Source: Takakia lepidozioides (lineage: Eukaryota; Streptophyta; Takakiopsida; Takakiales; Takakiaceae). Taken from it: 64,000 bases of DNA. The notes under the pieces are model-generated. The model saw only the letters and a program-made list of their open reading frames with translations, was not told where the DNA came from and did no database searches. The DNA lies in the NCBI GenBank assembly GCA_030704615.1, contig CM060732.1, positions 44,807,053 through 44,871,052 of the forward strand, read 5' to 3'. Of the stretch, positions 23,302-36,734 are shown one piece after another (positions within the stretch are counted from its first letter, which is position 1; every line of letters begins with the position of its first letter). The position numbers and the translations under genes are program-made.

Positions 23302-25099
23302 TCAAGGGGCCTCTGAAGTTGCAGCCTCGGGTGCTGCCTCAGCAGGGGCAGCAGGTACTTCTTCAACTTTCTCTTCGACTGGAGCAGTCTCTGTTGGAGC
23401 AGCGGGTGCCTCAGCTTCAGGAGCAGACTCTGGAGCTGGGGTGTCAGCAGGGGCAGTGGTTGGTTCGACAGGAGGAGGGACCTCCACCTCTTTTGAGGCA
23501 GCTGCAGGCGGAGGCGCAGGAGCAGCTTCACCTTCAACAAAGACTGCTGTTTTTTCCAACAGGAACGTGATTGGACCTAGCAGTAGCGATGTTCCATACT
23601 TTGACACTCCATCACTCAAAATCTGTGCTCCAGGGACACCTGATTTTTAACAACCCACCAGAAAATTTCAGTCCAATGAGTGAAACTATCTTGAATCACC
23701 TCTATTCCCAGAGGAAGACAAGAGGGAGGGGGTGGAGGGGGAGGAACAGGACAAAGTATTGATGGGCTACTGAAATGGAAGTCCTTGTCTTGGGTTGTTG
23801 TGTGTGAGGTTAAGGAAGTGGAAAGAAACTTCATGACGTCCACTGGTCCACAAGGGTCAGAAAGAGAGAGAGAGAGAGAATCAAATTTCCAAACTGTCTA
23901 GGTAGTAGATTCGGCTGGCAAGTGATCTTTGGAGATTAAACAAAATATTTGGTCTAATCAACCATTTTGGTTGGAAATGCTTTTTCCTAATACACTGCTA
24001 ACTTCCTCATACTAAGGCTCCAAAAGCAGGAGATTGTGTAGGGCTGCGACATTCACCTGCTGTGGAAAGTTGTGATAACAGAGTCTCAACACTAGCACTG
24101 TGATCCTTCACACCAGCCTCTGATGGCTCCTTCAACAAAGTCTGACCACAGAAGCCCAAATAAACAATATAAGTTTGTAGCCAGCCCAGAATTCTACTCA
24201 CCCTCAGTGCACACCTCTATAGACAGTAGATTGTGTATATGAACGGCCCATGGAAGTCACTCAATCAAGCAACTCAGGAACGAAAAATACGTCCACCTGA
24301 GACAATGGAGAATGAGAAAGGACGGAAAGATGTAAAAGACCAAAACGAGGAAGTTTACACAATTTAAAGAGCAGCTGTACCTGAGTTTCAGGTTTGGAAG
24401 ACTTGTATATTTCAACGACCTTCGGTTGTAGCTCGTCCTTCTTTTCCCCTAGTTGTGTAACGATGGTTTCCTGAAAAAGTCCAGATCTTGTGTACATATT
24501 TAGTGCCGGATTATTCAATGCTGAGAGAGCACATGCAGCAGATCTTTTGTGCTTTCACTATCTTCTTCCAAAGACATGGATAATAGTCTCTACAGTCTGT
24601 GACTGTCGGCAGCAAGCAATAGTACACCCATAACATCTGACACTGGCACAAGAGGAAACGTCAGGCATGGTAACCGTCCCCTACAAGAACCTACGATTGT
24701 TCTCCTATGAGCACTGAGAGTGTCCGAGGAACAGGACAGGTGCACAGCACCATGGAGAGTCCTAAAACTGTAAACTCTCTTAATGAATACACATGAGTAC
24801 ATCACCACACCAGAGGATGCAAGCACTTGAGTCTCGTAGTACAGGTCTATAGACAAATTGCATAGATTCCTAGCAAAAAGACGTGACTACAGACAATGCT
24901 AAGCTTTCCACGGTGAATTTGACTATATTGCCACCAAATTCCAAGAAGATACGAGCGTCAGTTCAGCTGTGCCACGATTACCATGTACCTTCTGCTCCTC
25001 AAAAGTCTTCGTTACGTCTGCCGATCCTTTCTTCTTCACCGGCTTGTTGACAAGCTTTTTAAGCTTAGGCGCCACTTTGGACTTCCAGAAACTACTCAT
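23302..25099 (-). CDS. PCAP1: DREPP / plasma-membrane-associated cation-binding protein (PCaP1-like), four exons
   Basis: Minus-strand exons 25099-24989, 24470-24381, 24141-24057 and 23639-23302 join in phase (GT-AG throughout) to 207 residues; Arabidopsis PCaP1 has about 225. The N-terminal basic segment (FWKSKVAPKLKKLVNKPVKK) binds acidic phospholipids such as phosphoinositides and calcium-calmodulin in the known family. Then come TKTFEEQK, EKKDELQPKVVEIYKSSKPE, LLKEPSEAGVKDHSASVETL, a PGAQILSDGVSKYGTSLL block and GPITFLLEKTAVF, all in family order. The last 80 residues are a low-complexity Pro/Ala/Glu tail, like the acidic tail of the family. The family member is N-myristoylated on Gly2, but here residue 2 is Ser (MSSFW), so that anchor is missing. 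The start at 25,099 is the only ATG giving the basic N-terminus. Confidence 0.9.
23861..23880. repeat. (GA)n microsatellite in PCaP1 intron 3
   Basis: A run of AG dinucleotides in the intron between the PCaP1 exons ending 24,057 and starting 23,639. Confidence 0.85.
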
Positions 25100-28000
25100 C
25101 GTCACAAGCCCTTCTCTTCCGCCAAAGATGGATAGTTCTGAACGTGTATAAACGTAATTAACAAAAGGTTAGTCTGACTGTACAAGAGGATAGGACGAGA
25201 GTGACGCATGACTTGTGAGTGTGGGCTGAAGATCAAGGCATCCAAACTAAGCGACGAGCGCTATTTTGCAGCACTTAGACACGTATTTCCACTCCCACCA
25301 ATTCGTGAATGAAGGAAGGATGTCTGGACTGCGGGTACGTTAGAAACATGAGGACCTGCGCCAAGGAGAGGGCTCCAAATATGCAGGAGAAATATCTAGT
25401 CCAGCCCCAAGGAAAACTGATATTCTGGAGGGCCACCCCGAAATGCAGAATGACAACGGAAGATTCTAAAAATTGACTCAGCTTCGTCCTTCCTGATTTG
25501 AAAGTCTGAATTGTGTACAAAATCCACATGGGCAAGCACACAGGGCAATATGTGAATTGAGCCCAAAAGATCGAGCAAGAACACGAAGAGAAGATTCCAT
25601 TTGTGAGTGTCTACCTAGCAGTAGCCGTGCTGAATAGCCTTGGTCGAACTATCGGATGCGCGCTCCTGCCTCGCAGACCTGAGTTGGAGAGACGGAGAGA
25701 AATCGTGGGAGGTAGGAGACAACAGTATCATGGGTGTCTTTGCGTGCGCGGTATTGGGCTCGAGGTGTTGGTGGGCCAGTGTGGGCAAGGGTGCAGGGCA
25801 GTATTAAACGCCAAAAGTGTCATCGCCGCTGTAGACTCCTGCCACGCGTACCACACTAGCTGCTTGCGGCTTTCTTCTGGCTGACCATTTTCTTCACTGC
25901 TTAGCTTCTCGAGTTCCGCTTTGCGTTCCACAATCACCGTGCTAGCTGCTATGTATGTATGTAGTAACACTTCAGTGCAGTAATAGGTTTCCAGTCCAGC
26001 AGCTAGTTTGTAGCTTCAACAGATTGGCTGTACAGTCGACATCCATTCTGTTTACCATTCTACCTGGTATAATCTTGTTGTCAATCCCTCTCCAAGATTG
26101 GGCCCAGGATAGTAAGTAGGTGGGAGGGGTTAGGACGTAATGCTTAGAGAGATCTCACAGTAGGGCCCAGTGTAGCAGAATCGTACAGCTTACGTCTGCC
26201 AGCTGGTCTGATTCAAGCAGGCCCTTATTGGTGGGTACGCTATCCTTCTCCTGCTCTGCCCGTCCTCACAAACATAATTCGAGGACTTCTCCAAAGACAA
26301 TGCGGTTACGTGCCAACAAGCACCACAAGGCTCGAAATTTGTAGCTCATCGTGTTGAAGTATATTCATTCATCCTTCACTCTAGCCTGATTCTAACGGTG
26401 GAGTTGTAGTTCATATGGCCATTGATTGCTGGGTTGAATACTGCACACACCTGCAAAGCAGCAGTCCGCAGTAATAGTAAGAGCACAACTGATCTCCCTT
26501 ATGATCTTCACTCGTCTTTACTGGAGGGGACGTGTCCAGTTCTTTTATTGGAGTATATGTGACTAACGACCTCACGGTGATTGCCACAGTGGAGTGCTGG
26601 CAGCCGCCGAAACTGCTCTCCCCCCAAAAATGGCGCTCTGCTAATCTTTGTCTCAAGACTTCAACTTTATGCCCAACAGTCACTTACTACCTCAATTACT
26701 CCCCTTTAGATGCAAGCATTGCCTTCTGTAGGAGGGCCGGAGTTTAAATCCTATGGAAGATCAAGGACGTTGAACTTGGCCGCAGGATTCCTCACTAGAG
26801 CTATATTAAGGTAGGGGGCCGGGGCCCCCATAGTTGCACATGGGTGGTCAAGGAACAAGTGGACCCCTCCACCGGGCCCCCCTTCCGTGTCCTCTCCTCC
26901 CTTTTATATGGATTGTTTGATTTTTAGCTGGAGATGTTTCTTTCGGAGACGGTTATGTGGGGACACTGCAGAGAAAACCTTAATTAGCAGTTTCTGACAC
27001 CGCATTCTCAAGAGAGCCGTTTAAAACTTCAGTAGTATTAGATCATAAATGTCATGATATGTTTCTTTCAAAGGATAAAGGAATTGGTGGCTGGTAGGTA
27101 TTTGCAGGTTGGTATATGACACTGGATTCCCGGCCAGGGGCAGAGTGATTTGCAGTCTGGTGGCGGGCAATGCAGCAGACGGATGCTATAATCCCAGTTT
27201 GGTTGCCAAATGCTAAAAACAGGGAGAGTGGTAGGCTATGGGACAGGTCGTTTCTTGCAGACTTGCAGTATGCAATTTGCGACGTCAATAGCGCTGACTA
27301 ATTACATCCATACCCGTCCTTGTCCCCAGTACCCATTTACAGATCTTCCGCTAAAAGGATCAGAGAATCCTGTTCTGGCGTGATCATTGAAGGCTTGGTA
27401 CGCAGACGGTCTGCTAAACTTGTTTGTCTGTGTGTCAAAATCATGTTCGCAGCATCGAATCAAGCAGATAGGCTAATCGAAATGGATTTGCAAATTTAAT
27501 GAGATACAAGCTGGGGCAGGGGACTCGCATGAGCATGTGTGTTTACTCATTATCAGGTAATTTCTTTATATAGAGGGAATCAACGTTCTCCGTCCACGCC
27601 AATGCGTTATCCAAAGGTCCTCTTATGCCACCAACCCTGGGGGGCCCCGCATTCCATGCTGCTACTTGGTTAAGGAAACTGTGAAAAGCCTGGCAAGTTG
27701 CTCTCCCAGTTCATGAGGGCGAGTGCCGCCAGCGGGGTCCTGTTCATTAAGAGAGGTTTATTAATTTTTTACCTGTGCACCATGCAAACTGACCATGTAA
27801 GCTGACTGGCTGCTTGGAATGGAGTGGGCCCAGCAGTTGGAGTGACAGACACATTACCAAAGCTAGATGGCAGAGAGCTGACATTGGCCGCTAACTTAGC
27901 ATGTGAGCCCAGCTGCCCAGTCTCTTTGGATGCTAGTTTCTGCTGCTACTCTGCAAAGGTTACTGAAGTTGTGATGAACTTGAAGCTCCAGACTAGAGGA

Positions 28001-29970
28001 AAAACGTGCCATCTGAGCTTTCACCCGTTCCCAACCATTGGCATCTATATGATCCTCACCTCCAAAGTTTTAGGGGAGGGTATAGGCCCCATCTTGAGAC
28101 AGCTCTTTCCATTCGTCCTTTTCAGCAGCCTACCAAGCGGATTCGCACCTAGGGTTGTCACTTTCAAATTTTCTGCCAGTCTTCAACTTCCTCTAAGCTT
28201 TCCAAGTGGGCCCACAGCCATTGCTTAGCTGGCCTATGTAGGTTTTCGCAAGACAACCCCAATGGCATAAATCATTGAAACTTGCAAGTTCAACCATAAA
28301 ATCTTAGGTGTCCTCTTACTGAGGCGAGAATATGCCAGCCCCCTGCCTCGCAAAAAGACACACAGCACATGTGGTGCGTCTAAGATTCAGGATTGAAGGC
28401 TGGCTGACATTCTGCTCTGCAAAGGCCTGTGGCATCTCCGAGAAAAAGAAGACACGTCGATGGTCAATCATTCAAGTGGGTGCAGGAATCCGTTAGGCTT
28501 TTCACCTGTGTTAAATTCTTGGTTCACTGCTACAAAGTGACACCCTTTGAATTGTGTTCAACAGCTCCAGGACTCGGACCACCAGTAGGAAAAATCACAG
28601 AAGAAACAAACCATGGAGGGCCCTTTGTACAAATTCTAGTACCACATTTTGCTTTCAGTTGGCCCCACCTACAGACTATTTCAATTCTACCTAGCCTTGT
28701 AGCCCAGCCCAATTTGTCCACTTTCTATGCGAGTTTGTTCAATCATTAGAGAAAATCGGTGAGAGGAATTTTCCAATCAACAACAACTCCTCAAGACAGC
28801 GCCAAAGAACACGCTGGTTCAAAACTGGATTTGGAATGAGTTCTGTCGTAAAAATGGCCTTTGGGTTGCATTCAACTTTGTGGGACTCGGTAGTAGAAGG
28901 AAACACACAAAGCAGGAGTAAAAGTTGGGAAAAACAAACCAAAAAAAAAGAGCTAAAGAATCCTAAAAGCAAGTCCTTTGTATTTTGTCGACTTGATTTT
29001 CTACTTTTCCTGTGTTAAGGTCCGACAGCAACCTACTATAGAAGCTTTCTTGCTCGGTGGTCACACACAAGACTGGTTCATGCCTACGCCGCAACGAGAA
29101 TACAGCAAAGAGGATTGAAAAGTATTCCTGGCGCCATCGATGCGGCCACCAGTAAAAGTCCTAACATGCACCCTTAAGGGAAAAAAAAGACGTACAGGAG
29201 AGGACACCTTCCTTTGCCTCATCAATCACATCATCTCTGCGATGTGGGCTTCCACATTTGTTCAATCACAAATCCTCCATCTTGCTACGCTCACTGCAAC
29301 TTGTCGTTTCAAAATCACACAAGCCTTCAAAATTGTTGCAAGTCTAGAAAATATGTTACAGCACCAGAGATGATCCCACGAGCTAAGGGTGCCCAATCAA
29401 GAGGACCTACCCAAAGGCCCCAACCAATGCGCTCCCACCAGATGATGGTTCTTTTCTTTTTCTTTTTGATGGTTATGGGATCCTCATTGAGACATGGGAC
29501 TTCTTCTTGTTCTGGAGATCTGTACTAGAAAAGATTGGAATGAAATGGTGTGCGCTGTGTAAGTTAAGTGGGAGAGATGACAAGCTTAAAGAGCAAATGG
29601 TGCATGAAAGGCAAAAGGGAGACGCAGTGGGCCACGTGATGTGCAGACTGTCATTGCCTCACTCATTACTTGCATTATTGCCAACTGACAACAGACTCTC
29701 TTCTTCTTGGCCTTTTTTTTTTTGAAGTAGACAACAGTCTCTTTGGTTCTCCAGTGTCACACCTGCTTTTCGAATCAGATTTCCACTGCCAGATTTATTA
29801 TTTATCGATCTCTAGTGCAGAAAAACCCAATTTTGAAATCTCGGAGAAACATTTTTCCCCTCAACCCAGGGGAGCCAGTAATTACTAATGACTTGAAGTG
29901 AGCACAATAGAATATCAGGTATATTCTAGAAACATTGCCTAGAATATTTTACATAGAAACAAAAAGATAG
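25100..29970. other. Long intergenic stretch without recognised genes
   Basis: Open frames here (for example 25,275-25,541 minus with a hydrophobic segment, 27,824-28,228 plus, 28,429-28,749 plus) show no family motif, splice-consistent continuation or codon pattern that I can defend. The left end should carry the PCaP1 promoter. A GC-rich near-palindrome (GGGGGCCGGGGCCCCC) lies at about 26,815-26,830. A CCCAAGGG-like or transposon boundary was not found. Confidence 0.4.
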
Positions 29971-31029
29971 AAGGATGTCAAAGTGGAAGAACGAGTGGCA
30001 TATATAGCAATAAAAGATTTAATAGTTTATCCTTATATTTTTAATCATTTTTTAATTATTTTTAGTATTCATCTTTTTAGTCATAACGTCGTAACCTAAA
30101 CTTATTAGACTCATTAAAAGTTATATTACTGTACGAATTAAATGGCTCTCATTTTTTAATAATTGGGACTTGAATGCACCTATGGGCCTGCTGCTACGGC
30201 CCATGGGGTGAGCTCATGAACCCACCCCCTTTCACCGGTCTAGATTCTGAATTTTTTCCAAGTCCTAGTTCTTTAACGGCAGCGGACCTTCTAGCGGACT
30301 GGCCAAACCCTCAACAGACAGACTCCAATTGGCGAGCGGACTGTCCAGCGGATTGGTGAGCGAACTAACCAGCAGACTGGCGTTTATTGAAAATAAAGTT
30401 TTGTTTTAATTATAGTAAATGATAACAACCTACCAATTTTATCGGTACATACCAATAAATAGTATATGTGATTCACAAATATAATAACCAAAGTTGATAC
30501 ATTTATTATAGTAGTTCATATTTTTTTCTATTTCCCTTAGGAAATATTATTTGCTTTTAGAGTTTTCAAGTCTCTCATGATCTCGCTTAGCCTCTTCCAA
30601 CATTTTTGTACATCTTTCACAGTTTTTGACAATGTTGCCTATAGTCCGACTCTCTTAATTAATTACAGTAGAAAGGAAAAATAGATTGAAATACTTAGAA
30701 TCAGATTGTTACATGTCCGATCTTTAGATGTTTAGAAAATGAAAGTGAGACTGAATGTTGTGTGATAGATTTTTTAATATATATATATATATACTTGATT
30801 GTTACATGTTAAATTTTGAATATTATTTTATTATTTTTACTAGTAAATATCTGTTGATTTAACTCGTACAGTAATATAACTTTTAATGATTCTAATTTAG
30901 GTTATGACTAAAAAGATGAATACTAAAAATAACTAAAATATGATTAAAATATAAAGATAAACTATTAAATCTTTTATTGCTATATGCAACTTGTTCTTCC
31001 ACTTAAGTCTAGAAGTGGTATGGCATCCT
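29971..31029. mobile_element. Fold-back/MITE-like element with 173-bp inverted arms
   Basis: Left arm 29,971-30,143 and right arm 30,857-31,029 are imperfect inverted copies of each other, both starting from the outside with AGGATG and then AAGTGGAAGAAC. They share AGCAATAAAAGATTTAATAG, TAGTATTCATCTTTTTAGTC and ATTACTGTACGA-type blocks. The right arm has a short extra piece near its tip. The 713-bp centre has no transposase; it holds a (TA)n run at about 30,778 and a few AGCGGACTGG-like repeats at 30,290-30,390. This structure is that of a non-autonomous inverted-repeat transposon (Mutator-like MITE or fold-back). No clean target duplication was identified. Confidence 0.8.
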
Positions 31030-32801
31030 AAGGTATATATTAATGAATCTATTACATCCCAGCTCGTGCATGAGAATGTACTGCTTCCGACCAGCGACCC
31101 CAAGTTTGCAGCACACTTTAAGATATTGGTCGGCCCGTACAGGCTCGGATGATTCCTTAGAGGAGATATATATATATATATAAATCCGCTCTAAGGATAT
31201 AAGTAGGATTCCTTAGAGCGGATATAAATAATAATTCATCTTTTTTTCCTTTTCCCGCTCTAAGAAATCCTTTAAGCGAATATTAACCCCTAAACGACTA
31301 GAGCTATTTTTGTCCATTTGGACAAAAATTGGCCCACCTGCTACCCCCTTTCATCCAAGGGATGAACCGTTGAAACATGTCCCTACCTAGTACATGCACA
31401 GGCACCCCAAATCCCCATATATTTGACCGTTCCATTTGAGATATTACAACAAATAAGTTAGGTCCATTTTGTACAAAAAGCAAAAAAAGGTCCCAAAAGT
31501 GCATATTGACCAAGCCCGTGAGCAATGTTGCAAAATTTTCCAGGGCAAATGCCCTCCATATTCCATTGCCTCCTCACATCCCGTAGGCTTTGTCAAAATT
31601 AGCCAAACTCAAACTTTTATGTGCTTATATTGAGGTTGTATTGTTCCCCTAATTTTGATATGCTCGGGATATCGTTAGTAGACATGTAGAAAGTGAAGAA
31701 AGAAACGATGAGAGAAAAAGTCAGCAGGATGATATGTTTATAGATACACAAAATTGCTCCAAATCACACTATGTTATTGTTGAAGTATAATTTGTGCGAA
31801 GTTTAAAACAAGTTATAGACCTATCAGTCAACCAAATCCTTGGCCCTTTGTCCTTTTACAATTTCACTGCACATCAATGTCATCAACAAACTATTTAAAA
31901 ATATTTTTATCAAAAATTGTATACATGTACAAGTAGATAGGTGACATATTAAACAATTTAAAATGAGGTTCGTTTTCAATCTTCTCAAGGTCCGAGTAAG
32001 TTCCTTGAAAAACAAACAAATAAATTTTATACTAAATATTTTTACTTTTTCACCTACTACTTATGTGGTAGCCTTGGGCTTGTGCTCTTCAAGCTTGGTT
32101 TGCATGAAAGGTGATCACCATAATAGATCACCTCCAAGGGCTACGCTACAACTATTTTTTTATGCTTCTTAAAGGCCATCCTTGCATGTCTTGCCAAATT
32201 GAAAACCATCCGGGGTACTGTCAATCTCCACCTATCCATTGCCTCTTTGCATCTAATTCTAGATAAACAGCTTGTAATATCTAACAATATTTTGTGCAAC
32301 CCTGAGATAAACTGATCAAGACCTCTCATGTAAAGACCTTCCTCTATCAAGTGATTTACGTTTGAGGTTTGTAATTTGGGTCACGTACCTAGTAGCACTT
32401 CAATAAACTACCTATAGTAAAGCGGATAACTTATTACTTGGGGATCTGACCATTACTCAGTTAACGTAGCCGTTACTGCATATAGCAAATGCAACCGACA
32501 CTACTATTTTACTAGCAAGCTTGAAGAAGTGTGATCAAGACAAATTATTATATCAGTTAGTATCCATTATAGAGTGGGGACAATAGATTGATAAATCATA
32601 AGATAAAACATGAATAGTCCTTATAAATTAAAATATTTACGAGGAGTAGCCAAATCAAAAGCAAAAAAGTTAAAACTTACATTGAGGTGAATAGGAAGAC
32701 TCGTTGCTATTGTAACAACAAAAAATGAAGATGAAAGTCTTTTGCCATATGAGCGTAACCATCGACAAAGTCGCATCAAATTGTCCACATGTACGTATTT
32801 A
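31030..32801. other. AT-rich intergenic region
   Basis: No gene was recognised. 31,150-31,275 contains a (TA)n run and repeated, inverted CCTTAGAGCGGATAT / ATCCGCTCTAAGG words. A hairpin with a 10-bp stem (ATTTTTGTCC...GGACAAAAAT) sits at about 31,307-31,330. Confidence 0.45.
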
Positions 32802-35299
32802 GGGCCTGGCCGCACAGGGGGGTTACGAGCTGGAACCGAAGAGCTAACCCACACTTCTCGCTTAACGGGGGCCGCAGAGGGGATCCTCCGATGCGGAGTT
32901 TTCGTATCCTGTCGGGGGCTTGTCAGGGGTTGATTATCGGATTTTGAGTCAAAATGAACAAACATGAAAGTAGATGATATTTCACGTTCCCAACCTGTCA
33001 TCATTCCACGCTCCACGCTCGCTCCCAACCTGTTGTCATTCCCCGCTCCACGCCCGCTTCCAACCCTTGTCTTCAGATGGTGTTGTCGTTGGGGCGGAGA
33101 GGAAGGCAAAGTTGCGTTTCGAGCTTGATTATTGGTCTGTCTATGGTGGGCTTCTTGTGAATTACAGGGAATTGAGAGCCAGAGATATAGTAAGATGCAA
33201 AGATTCAGTTTGAAAGCTGATGTGATCTGTGAACCATAGAACAAATTGGTTTTTATTTTGGCTGTTCTTCTTTTCTGTTTCTTGTAAACATTCTCAAGCT
33301 AGGCGTGCACAATGGTTAGAGTCGTGTGGTCCATGTGGGTGGTGTAAGTTTCTGTCTACAAGGGAGATTTAGTCTTTGTGAGTGTGACAGATGGCCGACA
33401 GAAGTACGTATTCAGTCTTTGTTTGTTGTTGACAGACTTGTAGTCATGGACCCTTGCATATCATCGACAATGTCTGACGAACTCTTCAGTATATACTCCC
33501 TGCAGAATACTGAGACAAATTCAGAGCCGCCCTGCCAAATGCCAAAGTGGTCAAGTGCCTAAGTGATGCAGGATTCTTTGTTGATAAGTACGTTTTTCCC
33601 TTCCGACAAAACAAAGCAGACCACATAGTTTTGCAGCTCTCGTGCAGTAATGAACCTGTTGTTTGAGTGGTCTATAATTTTGGGACTTCCATCAATGATA
33701 CATTTCAACACTAAAGCCTATTACAGAAGTGGACTTATCTTCTCCCCTTCTTATGGGGCTTCATTTTAGTGGAACCTTTGGAGTTTTTTAGGGATTCTCT
33801 CCCAACTCCTCTTCCAAATACATCTCGACTCTTGGCAACAGTTCGTGCACAATGAGCTTCATCATTTGTCTAGACATCACCGGGGTGTTGTCAATGTAAT
33901 TGCACATTATCCTGCTTGCACACAGTGAAATTTATTAGTTTCCACTAATAACACCTTAGGACAAAACAAATGGCATGAATGAAGGCTGGTGTAAACACAC
34001 CTAGTTTTGTCTCTCGGAATATGGCCTTCTCCACTAGGTCCACTTAGTAGTACCCATAGCAAAAATGTTTCTATCCATGCCAATAATCTTCTATTCTGTG
34101 ACAATCAGAAAATCATAAGTATCAAAAAAAATATCAAGTCTGTAGCATGTTGGGGGGCTGCTCAACAGAAACCCACCCTCGAGGCTATTTCTGGGTGAGG
34201 GGGGAGGGGATGGGAATGATCTTTGGCAGGATTCCAATAATCCTAGGCTTTGATTGTCTTCCTGCCAGAGGGCAGCATCAAGGTTATGTGGTTTTGTTGT
34301 TGGTTGTCTACAAATGGAGTGTTTTATTGCTAATGTGGTGCACTTCTGAGTCCTATGTATGTCAGTTCAGGGATGAATCGGAGAGTAGGCATCAGTGACA
34401 AGTGGTGCTCAATGGGTGATGTGCTCATTTTGACTATTCTGGCCAGATGCTCTCTCTCACCTTATGCTTGCACTTGGCCTGATGTAATGATCCAAAAATG
34501 ACTATCAAGGCTTGTATGTTGTCTCTCAATTAGGCTGCAGCTATTTCTGCTCCTCTCTCATTCCATCATTCCTCCCTTGATGTCCCCACCTTCTGCTATG
34601 CCCACAAGTGAGCACATGTTCCATAGGCGCAAGACTCTGCAAGTATGTTCTGAGGTACATTGCTCTCAGTATGCCAAGTCTCTTGTGCACAGGTTTTATT
34701 CATGTCAATTTTGGTGATAGCAGCAAGGCTATGTCCACCAGGGGTAGAGGCAATACTCTTCGCCACCTTGATGTCGTTCAACATTAATGGCGCTAATGTG
34801 ATGGGGGTTCCTTGGGCCTGGACTTACTCGGCTTCTGGGTGTTACAAGCAAAAATTTCCAAAACTTGGCATAACAGTCTCAAAGCTTGTTGGAAATAAAG
34901 TTCACTACTCAACCTCTGCTCAATCTCTGCAATGTTTACCCCAAAAAGGTGTCCCGCAATATCTCTTCTATTCTTTGTTGCCCCCCCAAACTTCAATGTT
35001 GATTGCCTAGCTAATTCCACGAAGCTCCTTTCTTCAGACATGCTTGGTTTCTCTTCATCGCAGCAACCATCGCAATCATTCCTACGTTCCTAGTTCCCAA
35101 TCAAAAACCGTGGATGAAGCAGAGATGAAATATTTAAGACTTTTCATCTTCAAGATATCTCGTTACATGGCTTGTGCAGCCCTTACGGGGACCCACCTCC
35201 TCCAGCTGGCGCCCAACTTTTAGTCTTCCCGCACACTTTAAAAAATTTCCAATAGTAAGCTATCGCCGGTCTGTACTGCTGCCCTGTGCGGCCAGGCCC
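32802..35299. mobile_element. PIF/Harbinger-like (Tourist-type) DNA transposon, non-autonomous
   Basis: The left end GGGCCTGGCCGCACAGGG (32,802-32,819) is the exact reverse complement of the right end (35,282-35,299). Each is flanked by TTA (32,799-32,801 and 35,300-35,302), the target duplication typical of PIF/Harbinger. GGGCCTG is a common start for this group in plants. The 2.5-kb inside has no recognisable DDE transposase. It does have coding-like minus-strand pieces near 35,041-34,793, 34,784-34,596 and 33,910-33,790, which I cannot assign. The element is therefore read as non-autonomous, possibly with captured sequence. Confidence 0.82.
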
Positions 35300-35302
35300 T
35301 TA

Positions 35303-36720
35303 ATATAATGGAGGTAACCTTATTGTTTGTTGCGTGTAGCCGGCCTCTGCCTTCAAGAGGCCTCTTCTGATGTGGGTTTCACAATTTAACATCAGATTTA
35401 CCTCTAATGTTGTTTTTCTGCGAAGATGAGCTTTAAAGCTCTTATACTGAAGACTATACGCCTTACTTTGACAAATATTGCAATATTTTTTATTTTATCT
35501 TTTAATTTGAGTTTCCCATCCGATTCCTTACATGCATATTTGAATCTACATGAGATTGTCTTGTTGGAAATTCAATAATACATCTATTGCAGTACAAGAA
35601 TCCGTCACCGTAGTCCACAATTTCATCATGCATGTAAATAATGAACATAACATTCTTATCATTTTTTTCTCACATAAAATGAATGTATCAAACATAAGTA
35701 TCGTGGAAGCAATGTTTTGAGATAAAAGTAATCAAATATACTTAACACAGTACATTGAGATAACCATTCCATACATTTGTCTATTCTACTAAAAGAAACA
35801 AGAGAAGAACCAAATAAAAAGATTATACTACAAATGTGGTGTGGATCACATGATGATCAGTCATTCATTTAAAGACCATCGTCAACAATGTGTATAGAAG
35901 TGACACGTTTCCATAGCAATCCCAGTAAATTGATCTATTTTTACCGTTGGGTCATTGTCTTCAATGTATATTCTATTTCCGTAGGCAGTGGAAGAACCCA
36001 GGAATGTTGTTGGTTACGATGGATTACAAAAATATACAAAGAAGAATATTATTAGGCACATGAACAAAAAAATCATTTAGAACAATAACAAAGTGGGAAA
36101 TCAGTACATACTACAGTTTCACACAAAACATAGCAAGGCAAAAGAGGGTTCTCATTTGCCAAAAAAAACCTAAACCTCCACAATACAATTTCGCCTTGAA
36201 TGCAACAAGGCCAAAAATATTGTATATTAGAAAATTATATAATTATAGGGGAAAAATAATGAAATTAATTATCCCCCCATGAAAATATCTTTTTTTATCT
36301 CAAGTGACTACCAAATGATAAGGAGTGCTGCCCCCCACCCCCCCCCCCCCCCCCCCCCCCCCGCCCGAGAGCATGAATAGTAATAACTGGGGGCTATCTT
36401 TTTCCACTCGCTAAAACCGACGTGACTTGACTTGATGTTTGCAACACTAAATGCGACCAAATTCAAATCCTGCGAAACTCTACAGAATCACCCAATTCAA
36501 AATCAGTCCTTTAACATAGGTCAAATCAACAAAAATGTGCAACCCTCACTCCTCTCTATATCTTAAAATTTGCACATTGGCTAAAGAAGTTGAAGCACTT
36601 GACGGTTTAGGTCTTGTTTATAAGTAAAATGAGCACACAAAGATTTGCATGATAACTAAAGACATCAGGATCCATCAAAGTACCAACCGGTTTTGCCGGT
36701 GCTTTTCAAAAGCATGCAAT
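35303..36720. other. AT-rich intergenic region with poly-C run
   Basis: No coding evidence was seen. It contains a run of 25 C at 36,338-36,362. The 36,4-36,7 kb part may belong to the CACTA relic that follows. Confidence 0.4.
36338..36362. repeat. Poly-C run (25 nt)
   Basis: Uninterrupted cytosines preceded by CCCCCCA. The exact length could be an assembly or sequencing artefact. Confidence 0.8.
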
Positions 36721-36734
36721 GATCAAGAAGTGAA

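Noticed and set aside
23166..23570. Leu- and Gln-rich open frames over the PCaP1 tail
   Set aside because: They arise from other frames of the low-complexity Ala/Pro/Glu codons of PCaP1 exon 4.
25275..25541. Hydrophobic minus-strand open frame (possible membrane protein)
   Set aside because: Single 88-codon frame with no homologous motif or splice partners, lying in the PCaP1 upstream region.
32621..33244. 207-codon minus-strand open frame
   Set aside because: It runs through the PIF/Harbinger left terminus at 32,802, so it cannot be one gene of either side, and no family motif is visible.
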